From contig NC_044568.1 in NCBI RefSeq assembly GCF_007565055.1, positions 38,343,156 to 38,407,155 of the forward strand: DNA of 64,000 nucleotides, read 5' to 3'. The DNA is from Rhinopithecus roxellana. Its lineage: Eukaryota > Chordata > Mammalia > Primates > Cercopithecidae. Below, piece after piece: positions 11,815 to 22,800 of this stretch; position 1 is the first letter of the stretch, and the number at the start of each line of letters is the position of its first letter. The position numbers and the translations under genes were made by a program. A model generated the notes under the pieces. That model worked only from the letters and a program-made list of their open reading frames with translations. It searched no databases and had not been told where the DNA came from.

Positions 11815-11952
11815 GGCTAAGAACAAGGCCTTTGGATTCTGACAGGCCAGGTTTCAGTCCCAGCTTTGCCTCTCTCTAACTTCATGACCTTGGGTGATCA
11901 ATTTTACCTCTCCAACTGCCAGGTTTGTAATGTGTTGAATAGAATTGATACT
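11815..11952 (+). repeat. MIR SINE (5' part), interrupted by an LTR
   Basis: 'ggattctgacaggccaggtt', 'agctttgcctctctctaact', 'tgaccttgggtgatcaattt' is the forward MIR core. The MIR 3' half appears to resume after the LTR at about 12432-12500 ('aatattgtaaaaatcgcata'). The LTR therefore inserted into an existing MIR. Confidence 0.75.
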
Positions 11953-12431
11953 TGCATTAGTTTCTTGGGGCTGCCCTAACCAATTGATAGAAAGTTGGTA
12001 GTTTAAAACAATGAAAATCTATTTTCTTCTAGTTCAGGAGGCCGGAAGTTTAAAATCGAAATCTCAACAGAGTCTCATTCCCTCTGATGACTCTAGAGGA
12101 GAATCCTTCTTTGCTTCTTCCAGCTTCTAGTGGCTCTGATGTTAGCCCCTGGTGACTGCAGATGTTCCTTGGCTTGCGGCTACAGAAGTCCAATTTTGGC
12201 CACTTTCTTCGTATGTCCTTTTTCTCTACATCTTCTCCCCTTCTGTCTGGGTTGACTCAATCAGTACAGGGTAATTTCCTCATCTGAAGATCTGTAAGTT
12301 CATTAGTTCTATGAAGACCCTTTTTCCCAAATTAAATAAGGTTCATTCTTATGCCATATAAGGTTATATTCACAGGTTCCAGGGCTTAGAATATGGGCAT
12401 TTTTGGGGAGTCCACCATTCAACCCACTACA
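11953..12431 (-). mobile_element. MaLR-type (MST/MLT1-like) solo LTR
   Basis: The element begins 'tgcattagtttcttggggctgcc' and ends 'ttcaacccactaca'. This is the reverse of a TGT..ACA-type LTR. Reversed internal landmarks are 'tagtttaaaacaatgaaaatc' and 'ttcacaggttccagggctta'. It sits inside a MIR, and no internal retroviral coding is attached. The exact subfamily is not asserted. Confidence 0.65.
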
Positions 12432-12500
12432 ATAGCCTAAACTACCCTACAGGAATATTGTAAAAATCGCATAAAGTATACAATGTACATGGAAACACAT
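12432..12500 (+). repeat. MIR SINE (3' remainder after LTR insertion)
   Basis: This is the degenerate continuation of the MIR at 11815. It supports nested insertion and gives a relative age order: MIR first, LTR later. Confidence 0.5.
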
Positions 12501-12695
12501 GTTAGTATTTTTTCCATCAATGTTATCATCAATAGACTTGTACATTACAATGGATCTATGCAAGAACATGTTCGATACAGAATTCCTCTCAATGAATTAG
12601 AGAATAAAGTGTTCAACCTTGACTCATATATCATGGAAATATATCAAACAAAACAAATTAAATCTCAAGCTATGAGAATGGATTTTATGTGTCTG

Positions 12696-12698
<3 letters not shown>

Positions 12699-12743
<45 letters not shown>
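12699..12743. repeat. (GT)n microsatellite
   Basis: About 22 GT units run through this stretch, ending in 'gcatgtgcgtgg'. It runs through a 139-codon frame at 12483-12902, giving an artificial Cys-Val run, so that frame is not a gene. Confidence 0.95.
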
Positions 12744-12744
<1 letters not shown>

Positions 12745-12902
12745 ATGTGCGTGGATTACATTCAAGGCATATAAGATGTTTAATTTATCCTTCCAAATTT
12801 AACTTAAACATGTTAAAAATTGGTGTTTATAACACCTTTGAAAGCAAATACTTAGATAGATACTTTATTAATAATGAAGACATCGCTATGTGTCTGATGT
12901 GA

Positions 12903-15379
12903 ATATTTTTCAATGTATTCTGATTCCATTTTCACTTGCATCTTTCCTAGAGAAAATAAAAACCTTCTCACTCTGGCAATATTCTGAAGAAAATAAACAA
13001 GTCTCATGCTGACCTTGTATTCTTCATTACAAATGTATAAAAGCTACATTGGTATATTCACATGCCATCAAAAATATATTTTTATGTTTACCAAAATAAG
13101 TTCATAGTTTTGAAAGTCTTCTAAGGTACAAAACATATTCATGGAAGGTGGTATATTGGTAGTTTTTTCTAGTGCAAAGAGAAAAAGTTAATGTTGAGTT
13201 TTATGTATACTAGAAGTTAGTACCTAGTGAAAATAATAAAGTTGTAGGTTAAATAGTCAGCATGGTAGTCACACAGTTAGTAGAATGAAAGCAATGAAAC
13301 TATTTAAATTTATCTAAAAATTTTAAAAACTATTTTAAAAAACAGTTGCATTATAATATGGAAGTGTTATAAAAATAAATCCCTTTTGAAAATTAAAATA
13401 ATATTCTTTGTGCTTTTAATATTGATAATTGCATTATGATTTGTTTGACTTAATATGAATTATTTAACTTTTGGTAAATAAGTGACAAATTCATTATTGA
13501 TCTATTTTGTTTCATTTTGTTTTAATGACACATTAACGACACATCTACATTCTAAGACACTTAAATATATTGACTATGATTGTATTAACTTTGATTTGAT
13601 AATAAGTATAACATACAAGTTAGCCAATAATTTAGATCACTATACTTTAAATAGTGCAACTTACTTCAAAATACCTATCAATTTTTAAAAAAATAATGAA
13701 GTAAATTCTTGTGTCATTTATTTTTAGAGTGGGTGGTTGGTTTTGTAAGACAGACAGAGTTTTAATAATTTTTTGAGAAGGTTCTAATATCTTGGGTTTC
13801 CCATTTGTAAATTGCACTACTTTTGGTTTTAAACACTTCAATAAAGTTAGAAAAAAACTCTTACAATATAAAAAATATTGACTATTACACAATATGTGCA
13901 GACAATAAAAGATATAGACCAATAAAAGGAAAGAAACAATGGTAGACTGGTTTTTTTTTTGAGGTATCATAATATTGATTAGGAAAAGGAAAAATTTGCA
14001 GTCTGCACAGGAAAGGAAAAATGAATTTTTATTTATTTATTTATTTATTTTCTATTCAGCATTGACAGTGATAGAGGAAACTTAGAGAAATCCACACTTA
14101 GGACTTGGAATTCCTTTCCTTAGGAGGGCAGTTGGAGCAGGAAGAGAATATAAATGGGGGCTGTGCTGAGCTGAGTAAGGTCAGTAGATGCTCCCCGTAT
14201 TTCTTCTCTTAAGTAATCCAGTGACTTGCAGCAGGATCTGTGAATAGGACTTCATGTTCTAACATTCAAGTCTTTATATTTCCAACCTATTGCATTTCTA
14301 CCAAGTAGAGTAATGTGGCAAAGGATCTGACACCTGGATTGGCCATTTTTCTCTGTAAGACATCCTGCCATCTTCAGGTTTTACTTGTTTATCCTGCAAG
14401 CATTGAAGTCTTGGCAGAGAACATGATGCTGAATTCAAAGTCTTCAAAAAGAACATAGATAGGGGTCCTAGCAGCTGTTAGCAAACCTGCTGGTTCTTCT
14501 GAAGCAAATAAGACTCCATTTGAGTCACTTCAAATTGGGTTGATAATGGTGTGAGAAATGCTATTTGCCATCCAGGATATTAAAAAAATCTCAGCTTTCT
14601 CTCTTATTTTTCTTTCCCTCTGATTTATTCCTATTTCCCCCATTAAAATATTATTGAAACTATCGTTGGGTTCCACTGAGTCTGCAGTTTATCTCTTTTG
14701 ACCAAGATTGGTATGAAGACTAATCTGGACATTTAAAGAGGAAATATTCTTTGACTTGGCCAGTGATTGTATTAGAATCATAGAGCCACTAAAAACATAG
14801 GTGCATTTATTTGATAAGTACGATGAGCTGAATGTGGAAAGGAAAAGGGGCAGCTAATTACTGGAGCTAATAGCAATAAGCTTCGTGTAATTGTCTGCAT
14901 CTAGGAAGCTTTTCTCTTCCTCGATATCCTATGATATAACTATTAATTGATTAACTGAAAAACACCAGCTATAACGTTTATGTGAAATATCAAGTTTTTG
15001 AGGTCGCACTAACATTTTAAATAGCTTCTATTTTTAATTTTATCCCTTACCAACTAAGCTGGGGGGAGATGGGGTTAGAAAAGGGCTTCGGTAACATTTA
15101 TTTTCTCTCTCTTCCTCTCCCTTAGTTTCCTAAAATATATAATGATGACGTTACTCCACACAAAGGGGATTTCAGGAGACCAGACAAATTCAGTATTAAG
15201 AGAAAGCACAGACAAATACTGGAAAATGGAATACGCTGTAGAGAAAAATTTCTGACATGTGGCTACAGTTTTAAATTTAGACATAAAAAAGCAATTACAA
15301 AGCAACATATCAACAAAAAGCTATAAAAAGTCTATTTCCAAAAAAGCTGCTGAATGTATTTCCAGAAATTATGACAAAT
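12903..15379. other. AT-rich non-coding DNA with an ATTT tract
   Basis: The sequence is very AT-rich (12.9-14.0 kb especially). A short (ATTT)n tract lies at 14027-14051. I see no recognisable gene or named element. The minus-strand frame at 13647-13970 is compositional. Confidence 0.55.
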
Positions 15380-15990
15380 TGACAATGTATTTATTAATAT
15401 AGAAAAGTTTTACAAATCAGTAAGAAAATATCAAGAATTTTAAAAGTGCAACTGAAAAAGACCTGAATATATCATTTGCAAAGAGCAAATACTAGACAGT
15501 TATCAAGTAAATGGAGAAAATTTTCTATCTCAGTAATAATGAAATAAATGAAAATATTTAAAGTAAGTTACAATGTATCCCAATGACTGGAAAATATTAT
15601 ATATAAAAATATATTCTTATATATTATACTTTTATTATATAGAATAGTCACCATTCATATGCTGATAAAGATATACATATGTAACTAATACTGGCAAGTA
15701 TAGCTGATAACTATTATTACTGGCAAGTATAAGAGAAAACCAAAATATTTCCTCAAGAGTTACTGCCAGTGGTCTCATTTCAAAGAATAAAGCCTAAATT
15801 TAAACTTCTATGTGTTAACATGCTTTTTGCAGTATTATTGATTATGGCAAAAAACTGGTAAACAATTTATTTATTCAACTGCAGAGAAATGATGAAAGTA
15901 AACCAGTAAGTATTATGTTGCTATCAAAATTATATTATAAATACTATATGACAAGAAAGAAAGTTGTAAGTAAATTAAATGATATAAAAA
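15380..15990 (+). mobile_element. Highly decayed L1M-like fragment
   Basis: Scattered L1 ORF2 C-terminal landmarks remain in order: 'acaaatcagtaagaaaat', 'cagtaataatgaaataaatg', 'gcaaaaaactggtaaacaat'. Divergence is too high for subfamily calling. An imperfect tandem repeat at 15661-15731 shares 'tactggcaagtata' twice. Confidence 0.45.
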
Positions 15991-16084
15991 TTAGTAACAT
16001 TACTATTACTAGCATATTTTATCTCTAGTATCTGGATTCAAAGAGTCCTGTGTGTATGTGTGTATATGTATGTGTGTGTTTCAG

Positions 16085-16335
16085 GCACAAAATCTTGGAA
16101 ATCTCCTTGACTTCTTGCTGTTTTCCACAAATCTTGTCTAATCATAAAAACATCTTTTTCACTCTACCTTCAAACTATATCTAGAATTGGCAACTTGTTT
16201 CATCTCCACCGTTACTACCAAGTCATTTACTTTAATCAGCATTTGTGGTGGCGTCTCAGTCCCATAGGTCCAATCACATCCTACTTCTGCAGACCTCCCT
16301 GTTTCTAATCTTTCAATTCTTTACCTTCTAGGCCT
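16085..16335 (+). repeat. L2 LINE fragment
   Basis: 'caaaatcttggaaatctcct', 'tctaccttcaaactatatct', 'accgttactaccaagtcatt' follow the L2 3' region in order. It is preceded by a GT/AT-rich microsatellite-like stretch at 16048-16081. Confidence 0.6.
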
Positions 16336-16824
16336 TAGACTAACATTACATGCTGTTATCAACCCATGAGTGTGTATACATATATCTCTGTCTTGGGTTA
16401 CTTTTCTTTCTTCATGAAATGGATGTCCAGGTACACAGTGCAAAACTGGGACATTGAAAGGATTTCTTCACACCAGAGTGATTCATAACCATCCGCGACT
16501 AGGACTGGAGTGTAGGAACACCCGTAATTTCTCACATACTTTCATTGTCTTTATCTAATACATTGATAACTCCCAGCAAGAGACATATGATTCCATAATA
16601 GTTGTTATCTTTGAGATTCTTAGAACTTCTCAGAAGACTAAGATATTGCACCTGGCAGATGCATCACATCTTGTATCACATCTCAGTTGGTTATAAGTAA
16701 AATTATTCACATTTGTACCTCTATAGCATGCCAAATGATGTCAGAACACCACCAATTATGCAGTTGACATTAACAGCTGGATAGCATGTAATCTACCACT
16801 AAAATCTTATTTAAATACATACAG
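16336..16824. other. Unassigned non-coding DNA
   Basis: I see no recognisable gene, RNA or element in this stretch. Confidence 0.45.
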
Positions 16825-17690
16825 GAATCTTATAATTCAAGAACTAAAAGGCATACACCGCAGTTGAAAATGGGCAAAGGACTACAAATGGCTAAAGATC
16901 ATGTGAAAAGTTATTAAACATCATTAGTCACTAGGGAAATGCAAATGAAAACCACAGTGAGATACCCCTTGACACCTACTAGAAGGGTCATTATAAAAAA
17001 ATACAGAAAAAAACAGGTGTTGGGGAGGAGAAAAGAAAAGTTAGGATCCTTACACATTGCTCATGGGAATGTGAAATGGTGCAGCCACTGTGGAGAACAG
17101 TTTGGCAGTTCCTCAGCAAGTTAGAATAGAATTGCCTTATGATTCAAAGCCCACACCTAGATATATACCTACAAGAATTAAAACCAGATGTTCAAATAGA
17201 AAGTTGTATATGAATTTTCACAAGAACAGTAGTCATAGCAGCCAAAAAGTAGAAATGATCAAATGTCTATCAATAGATAAGTGGGTAAACACAATGTGGT
17301 ATATCCATACAATGGAATATTATTTAGCCATAAAAAGGAATGAAGTACTTACAAGATTACAAAACTTCATGTTAAGTCAAAGAAGCCAGACACAAAAAGT
17401 CACATATTCTACAATTCAATTTATAGTAAACCCATAGAGACAGAAAACAGATTAGTGCTGTTTCAAGGCTGGAAGGAGGGGAGAATGGGAAATCTCAGTT
17501 TAATAGATAACGAGGCTTCCATTCAGGGTAGTGAAAAAAATTCTGGAACTAGGAAGGGTGATGGTTGCACAACATTGTGAAGGCAATTAATGCAACTAAA
17601 TTGTACATTTTAACATGATTAAAACTGTAAGTTTCATGTTAGATGTATTTTTCCACAGTAAAAATTTCATTTAAATTTTGCTTCCTGGGA
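16825..17690 (+). mobile_element. L1M fragment: ORF2 C-terminus plus 3' UTR
   Basis: In order: 'gaaaatgggcaaaggac', 'gggaaatgcaaatgaaaacc', 'gtggagaacagtttggcagt', 'ggaatattatttagccataa', then a non-coding tail with 'gatggttgcacaacattgtg' and 'taaattgtacattttaa'. This is the end of an old mammalian L1. Frames at 16939-17437 are broken ORF2 pieces with stops and shifts. Nothing functional remains. Confidence 0.88.
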
Positions 17691-19967
17691 CCAATGTATC
17701 ATCCTTTTTATTACACCGTATTACTCAGGAAAGGGACTCTAAGGCACAGATACACCTTCTGAAAGTTTATCAAAAACAGCTACTGAGAACTGTAAGAGAA
17801 ATTAAACTGTAATTTGGTTGTAAAGGAAGACTCAGCCAATCTTACAAATAACTGTGGAGGTGGGAGAGCCCTTCGGTATTTCAAAATTAAGACAAGTGCT
17901 CAGATCTTCATATTCAAACTCTACCAGATGCAGGCTGTTCCCAGAGAGAGAGCCTAGCCTTGGGAGAAGCTGCACACTGTAGCCAAAAGCAATTTATTGA
18001 GAAAGGATTCAACTGTGAAACATCAGCATTCAACATTATTAGCAGCTGTAAAAAGACGTGTGTCAGCCCTGAGAGGGAGGGTCTTATTGGTGCACCACCG
18101 TATTCACTCCAGCACATAAGGCAGAAGTCCTTTTAAAATTCCTATGTCCTAACTTACTGACATGAAACAAATTTGTGACTGGAATTATATTCTGACAGTT
18201 ATCTCAATGATCATTCAATGCATGTCCAACATTTGCTAGAATCTGTTTGTAACGAAAATAACCACCTCATCTAACTTTCTTTTGCCATTTCAGTAAATCA
18301 ACTGCTTGAAAGGGTGATGCCTGTATTACACGGAGATGGTCTGCGTATGATGAATTCTCAGGATAGCCCTGAATGCAAATCACCTTTCCAATGGTCTCTA
18401 TAACTTCTCTTCAACCTGTGTCTGTGTACCACTATCCAATCAAATCGCTGACCAAGAGGACATAGCGTCTCCACTACCACCAGATGCCCCGGACACTCTT
18501 ATTTATATATTTATTTATCTATTGACTGTTTTTATGCTTTTCCCAGCTTCATGACACTAAAAAAAAAGTTGGCCTCTATGGTTCGTTCAGTATAGTCATC
18601 TCAAGCTATTGGAGACAGCTTGTAATGAGTTAAAAGTGGTATAGAACATAAGTCCCTTTGCAATTCTGAACAAATGACTGATGGGTGTTAGAAAGTTTCA
18701 AAACTTATTATTTCGTTTAGGACATACTGAGGCATAACTTCCTCTACAGACCTCTCCCGTGGGATCAGAGTGAAGCCACCCTCTGTGGGATTGGGAATAG
18801 AGTCGGGAAAGCAGAGGAGGGACTGGGAGACAAATGAGAAAGGGCTTGATATCAAGCAGTTTGCCCTAGGTCTTCCTTAATGAATCAACTTCACATGGAT
18901 CTCATCTCAGGTTCTGCAGCTATAATCCTACCCTAAGACGCTAAATGTGGGTCATTTATATCATATCTACAACTAATAATCATACCTCAACTTCTGTGAA
19001 TATTTTAGCACAAATATATCCCTGGGCATGGGAACTCACACTGAAAGTTGTATTTTTAAAAATCTGCAATCCAATTATAAACTCCCTGCAATTTGGTTAA
19101 AAGCAGTTTAATTTACTTAACTGCATAACAAGAAGTGGTTTTCCTGATTTTTTTCACAAACACAAAAAGCATTTGATATGAGTTATGATTGGCTAGATTG
19201 CTACACAATAAACCGACTGAAACAAAGTGTGGATGTGGGTGTAGGAGGGTTTATTTTTTCCACTTAGATTGATGACTTCTATGATTCAAAGCAGTCACAT
19301 GGTTTATTTCTTGAAGTGCTCTAGCCAGGACTTGATTGTCTTCCACATTGTTCTCAAGGGTACCTTCACATCAATGTTCTGAGGCCAAGGTCTCCAGAGA
19401 CATTGGCCAGGGGAAAACTGATTGAATGTGATGGGTGGCCGTTGCCTTCTTCAACTTCAAGAAATAAAGAGTGAGGGTGATTGGATGGTCAATGTGCAGA
19501 GTCAAGCATCATCAGTTTATTTTGCTGAAGCCCATACAGTGGAAATTCAACTTCTGGCTGTGTAAGGAAAATAAACAGAGACAATGGTGTTTTCACTCTC
19601 CTAAGCAGTTTATCCAGATCAATATGGGAAAGATTGCTGCTTCACTGTGGCTGATCTGAGCCTTAATTAAAGATTTTGTTCTCTAAGGTTGACATGGCAG
19701 CCACCTTCATGATTATTAGAGTATTGAGTTTCTCTTTCAAAAATTTAGAGTTAAGATCAGCATGGCAAACGCAACTGAAGATGATTTTTTTAAGAATCCA
19801 TAGACTAGTTTTTGTTTAAGTTTTTCTAAAGTAGATTCAAGATTTCAGTAATAATATCCCTATGGTTTTATTTTGCCTTACAAAGTCCTCATATCCATAG
19901 CATAGCAAAGAAGGCCCTTTTTAATCTTGTTCCTCCTTTATTATTTTTTCCTTTTTACCCACACTGC
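17691..19967. other. Non-coding DNA without recognisable elements
   Basis: I looked for a processed pseudogene around 19200-19680 on both strands and recognised none. A TTTA-rich run lies at about 18498-18522. I cannot assign the rest. Confidence 0.5.
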
Positions 19968-20126
19968 AAATATATATATATATGTATATATATACATATA
20001 TACATATATATATATACACACACATATATACATATATATATACACACACATATATACATATATATATATACACACACATATATACATATATATATATACA
20101 CACACACATATACATATATATATATA
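19968..20126. repeat. Composite TA/CA minisatellite, about 26-28 bp period
   Basis: A (TA)n/(TG) stretch is followed by four units of CACACACA plus 'tatatacatatatatata'. The CACACACA blocks start at about 20017, 20043, 20071 and 20099, so the period is 26-28 bp. Long open frames on both strands (19927-20127 plus; 19921-20270 minus) are translations of the repeat, not genes. Confidence 0.93.
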
Positions 20127-21719
20127 AAAGTCTCCAGCTATAGCAAGCAGCTTCTCCTCTTTCTCATTTTGTGTCTCTGGCCATTCCTCCTGTGGTACTT
20201 TTCCATGTTTCTCTAACTCAGTCTTCAAACCTAGCTCAAGCATCACTTCCTCCAGGAAGCTTTCCTTCACTTTGCCCTCCTCTCACACTCACTGTGGTGG
20301 TTGTCTTTTAATTTTAATTTCTTCCTTTATAATATGTTAACATATGTATTACAGCAGTAACATAATACGAAATACTTCCATCTCTTGAACTGCAATAATA
20401 ATTGATTGAAGAAAGAAATTTTTTTTTCTTCTTAGGATTCCCAACCCTTAGCAAAATTTCTAAACAACGTGTGTGCCTAATAAATATTTCTGGAATTATT
20501 GAACTATTTAATGCATTTGATTATTCAAAATATATGTCATTTGGAGCTGATACATACTTTAAAATCAAAATGATCATTCCGATGACAAATGATATATATG
20601 ATATATGCTGGTGACTTTCACAAATGCATAATATGAAATGCATATTCTTCAATGGGTGAATCAAATGGCCTGTTTGAGAAATATACTTCCTGGAAATATA
20701 TTACCTGGAGCTAGTCTTTTGAAAATAAATGTATAAAATCATTTTCTTTTTACAGAACAGCATTTCTAGGATTAAAGAACACTAATATTTCTAGAACCCT
20801 CTTGTAAGGTTTTCATAATTATCAGTACTTGAAATTTTGTCTCAGCCTTTACAAAGATTGCATTAGCATAAAATGTTGTGTTCTTTTGATTTAATATATC
20901 CTTTGTAAAGGAAAATATTCACCAGAACTAAGAGTTGGGAGAGGAAATTATTACCTGCCAGGTGACAAATAGTACTTTACACTGATGAGAAATATATTTT
21001 TTAAAAAATGCAAATTACTGAATTTGAGTTGACACTCAACCCTTTCAGAAAAAAATTTGCAAAATTAAAATTTAATATCCACTATTAAAGCAATAGAGTT
21101 ATTTAAATTGCAGCAAATTGCAAATTCAAAATTAATGTGCTCTTTTTAAAAATGTTACTTGCATTATTACATTTTGTCAAATCATGTCTGCACATGATTC
21201 GGCACAATTAGGATTCTTTAAACTAGTAAAAGGTTATTATACTTACTGCTTTTGATCATTCTTTCGGAATACTGAGCTGAGGATATAGGTACAAAAAGTT
21301 TTCGTGATTACAGTGTGGCACTTTTGTAAACTATAATTCTGCAGATCTTTATCCTGAAGATTCTTAGACCCATAATACTTCATAGAAATGATTCTGTTCT
21401 TTATTTCTATGCCTTCATATCACTGAATTCCAAATACAAACCTAACCCAAAGATGCTTATTTTTCAGGATATTAAATTCTCTGAAAATAGACAATAACAA
21501 GTTCCTGTATCAGGAATTATTTTCCAAATGTTTGCCCAAGTTATGACCTCACAGTTCTGCACAAATATACTAAAAATAAGTAGAAATATTTTCATTTAGC
21601 AGGAACTTTCACTAAGGCATGAAGCCCTGATTGATCATGAGAAATTTCCAACCCCTTAAGATACCTGTCTTTGTTCTGATGAAGGAAAGCTTCTGTGCAC
21701 TCGTAGATTGAATATGATT
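20127..21719. other. AT-rich DNA with a short L2-like patch
   Basis: About 20215-20290 ('ctcaagcatcacttcctcca', 'gaagctttccttcactttgc') resembles L2. The remainder has no recognisable content. Confidence 0.45.
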
Positions 21720-22260
21720 ACAGTATTACTTCCTATGCTGAAATCCTTCTGTGGATGGCCATTGAATGGCCTAACTCCTTGCTATGACTTATGGAAGCCT
21801 TTGAAATCTAGCCCTTCCTCCTGTCCTACCTTCTCTGTGCATAATCATCACTCACTCTGCTCTACATTCTTTTTCCTTCTTGTAGACATACTAAGCCCTT
21901 CCTCAGCTCAGGACTTTGCATACGTGAGTCTATGTTTCCCTCAGTATGTGATAAACTCGCTTCTTCTCAGCCTTCTTATCCCTATGTAAATTTCACTTCC
22001 TCAGAGAAACTGTCATGAATACGTTTTCTAAAAACTCTTCTCAATTAACCCCCAATTTTCTTCATTTCAGCCCTATATTATGTTCTTCATGGGAATGTCT
22101 TCATTTGTAATTACTATAGTATTAATCTGTTAACATTCGATAAAGGGTCCACCTTTATTAGAATATAAATTCACTAAGTCCGAAGTGTATCTATCTTTTT
22201 TTGCATTAAAACCTTAAAGTACCTGGCCCTTGATGTATATTTGATGTTTGAATAAATGAG
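21720..22260 (+). repeat. L2 LINE 3' region
   Basis: It follows L2 in order: 'cactcactctgctctacatt', 'cctcagctcaggactttgca', 'aaatttcacttcctcagaga'. After about 120 bp come 'attagaatataaattcacta', 'gtacctggcccttgatgtat' and 'tgtttgaataaatgag' at the end. The frame at 21708-21989 lies inside this relic and is not a gene. Confidence 0.75.
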
Positions 22261-22319
22261 TATATTTTGTTTCCAAGTCAACTTTTTCTGCCATGTTATT
22301 TATCTGCAGATATTTAACA

Positions 22320-22800
22320 AACCACTCAAAACTTGATAGTTTAAAACAACAATAAGGATTAATTATTTATTATGATTTCTGTGGGCAGGAATTCAGGAGC
22401 TTGGCTAAGTAGTTTTTGCTGTATGAGGTTAAAGTCAGATGTCGTCTGGGGCTTGTCACCTGGAGACTTTCCTGGGGTGGGATATTCTGCTTCTAAGATG
22501 GTTCGTTCACAGGAATGACAAGATTGTTCTGGCTTGTGGACAGAATGACAGCATGTTTTAACAAGGAACTGCTTGAGTGTCCTCATGGCATAGTGGCTAC
22601 ATTCACTCAGAGGGAATTATATTCAAGAGACCAGGGCAGAAGCTGCTATGCCTTTCATGACATATCCTTGGCAGTTACACATCATCATTTCTGTCATGTT
22701 ATTTGTCAACAGGCCAGTCCTTATCAAATGGGTGAGGACACTACCCAAGAGCATATATACCAGGAAATGAGAATCACTGGAGACCTATTGGAACCTGGGT
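22320..22800. repeat. Old interspersed repeat, family not assigned
   Basis: 'caaaccactcaaaacttgatagtttaaaac' and 'tttctgtgggcaggaattcaggagc' match a widespread mammalian repeat pattern that I know from LTR-type or DNA-transposon relics. I cannot name the family securely. The frame 22515-22835 is within it. Confidence 0.45.

Noticed and set aside
12483..12902. 139-codon open frame
   Set aside because: It depends on the (GT)n microsatellite giving a Cys-Val run; the flanks show no protein character.
19200..19680. Possible processed pseudogene suggested by phrases such as 'ttcaacttcaagaaataaag'
   Set aside because: I tried to read ribosomal-protein or other common pseudogene sequence on both strands and found no sustained match, no poly(A) tail and no flanking duplication.
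20017..20126. CRISPR-like regular spacing in the TA/CA array
   Set aside because: The 'spacers' are themselves repeat sequence, the period is variable, and the host is a primate; it is a minisatellite.
19921..20270. Overlapping long frames on both strands
   Set aside because: Open on both strands only because a TA/CA minisatellite lacks stops in some frames.
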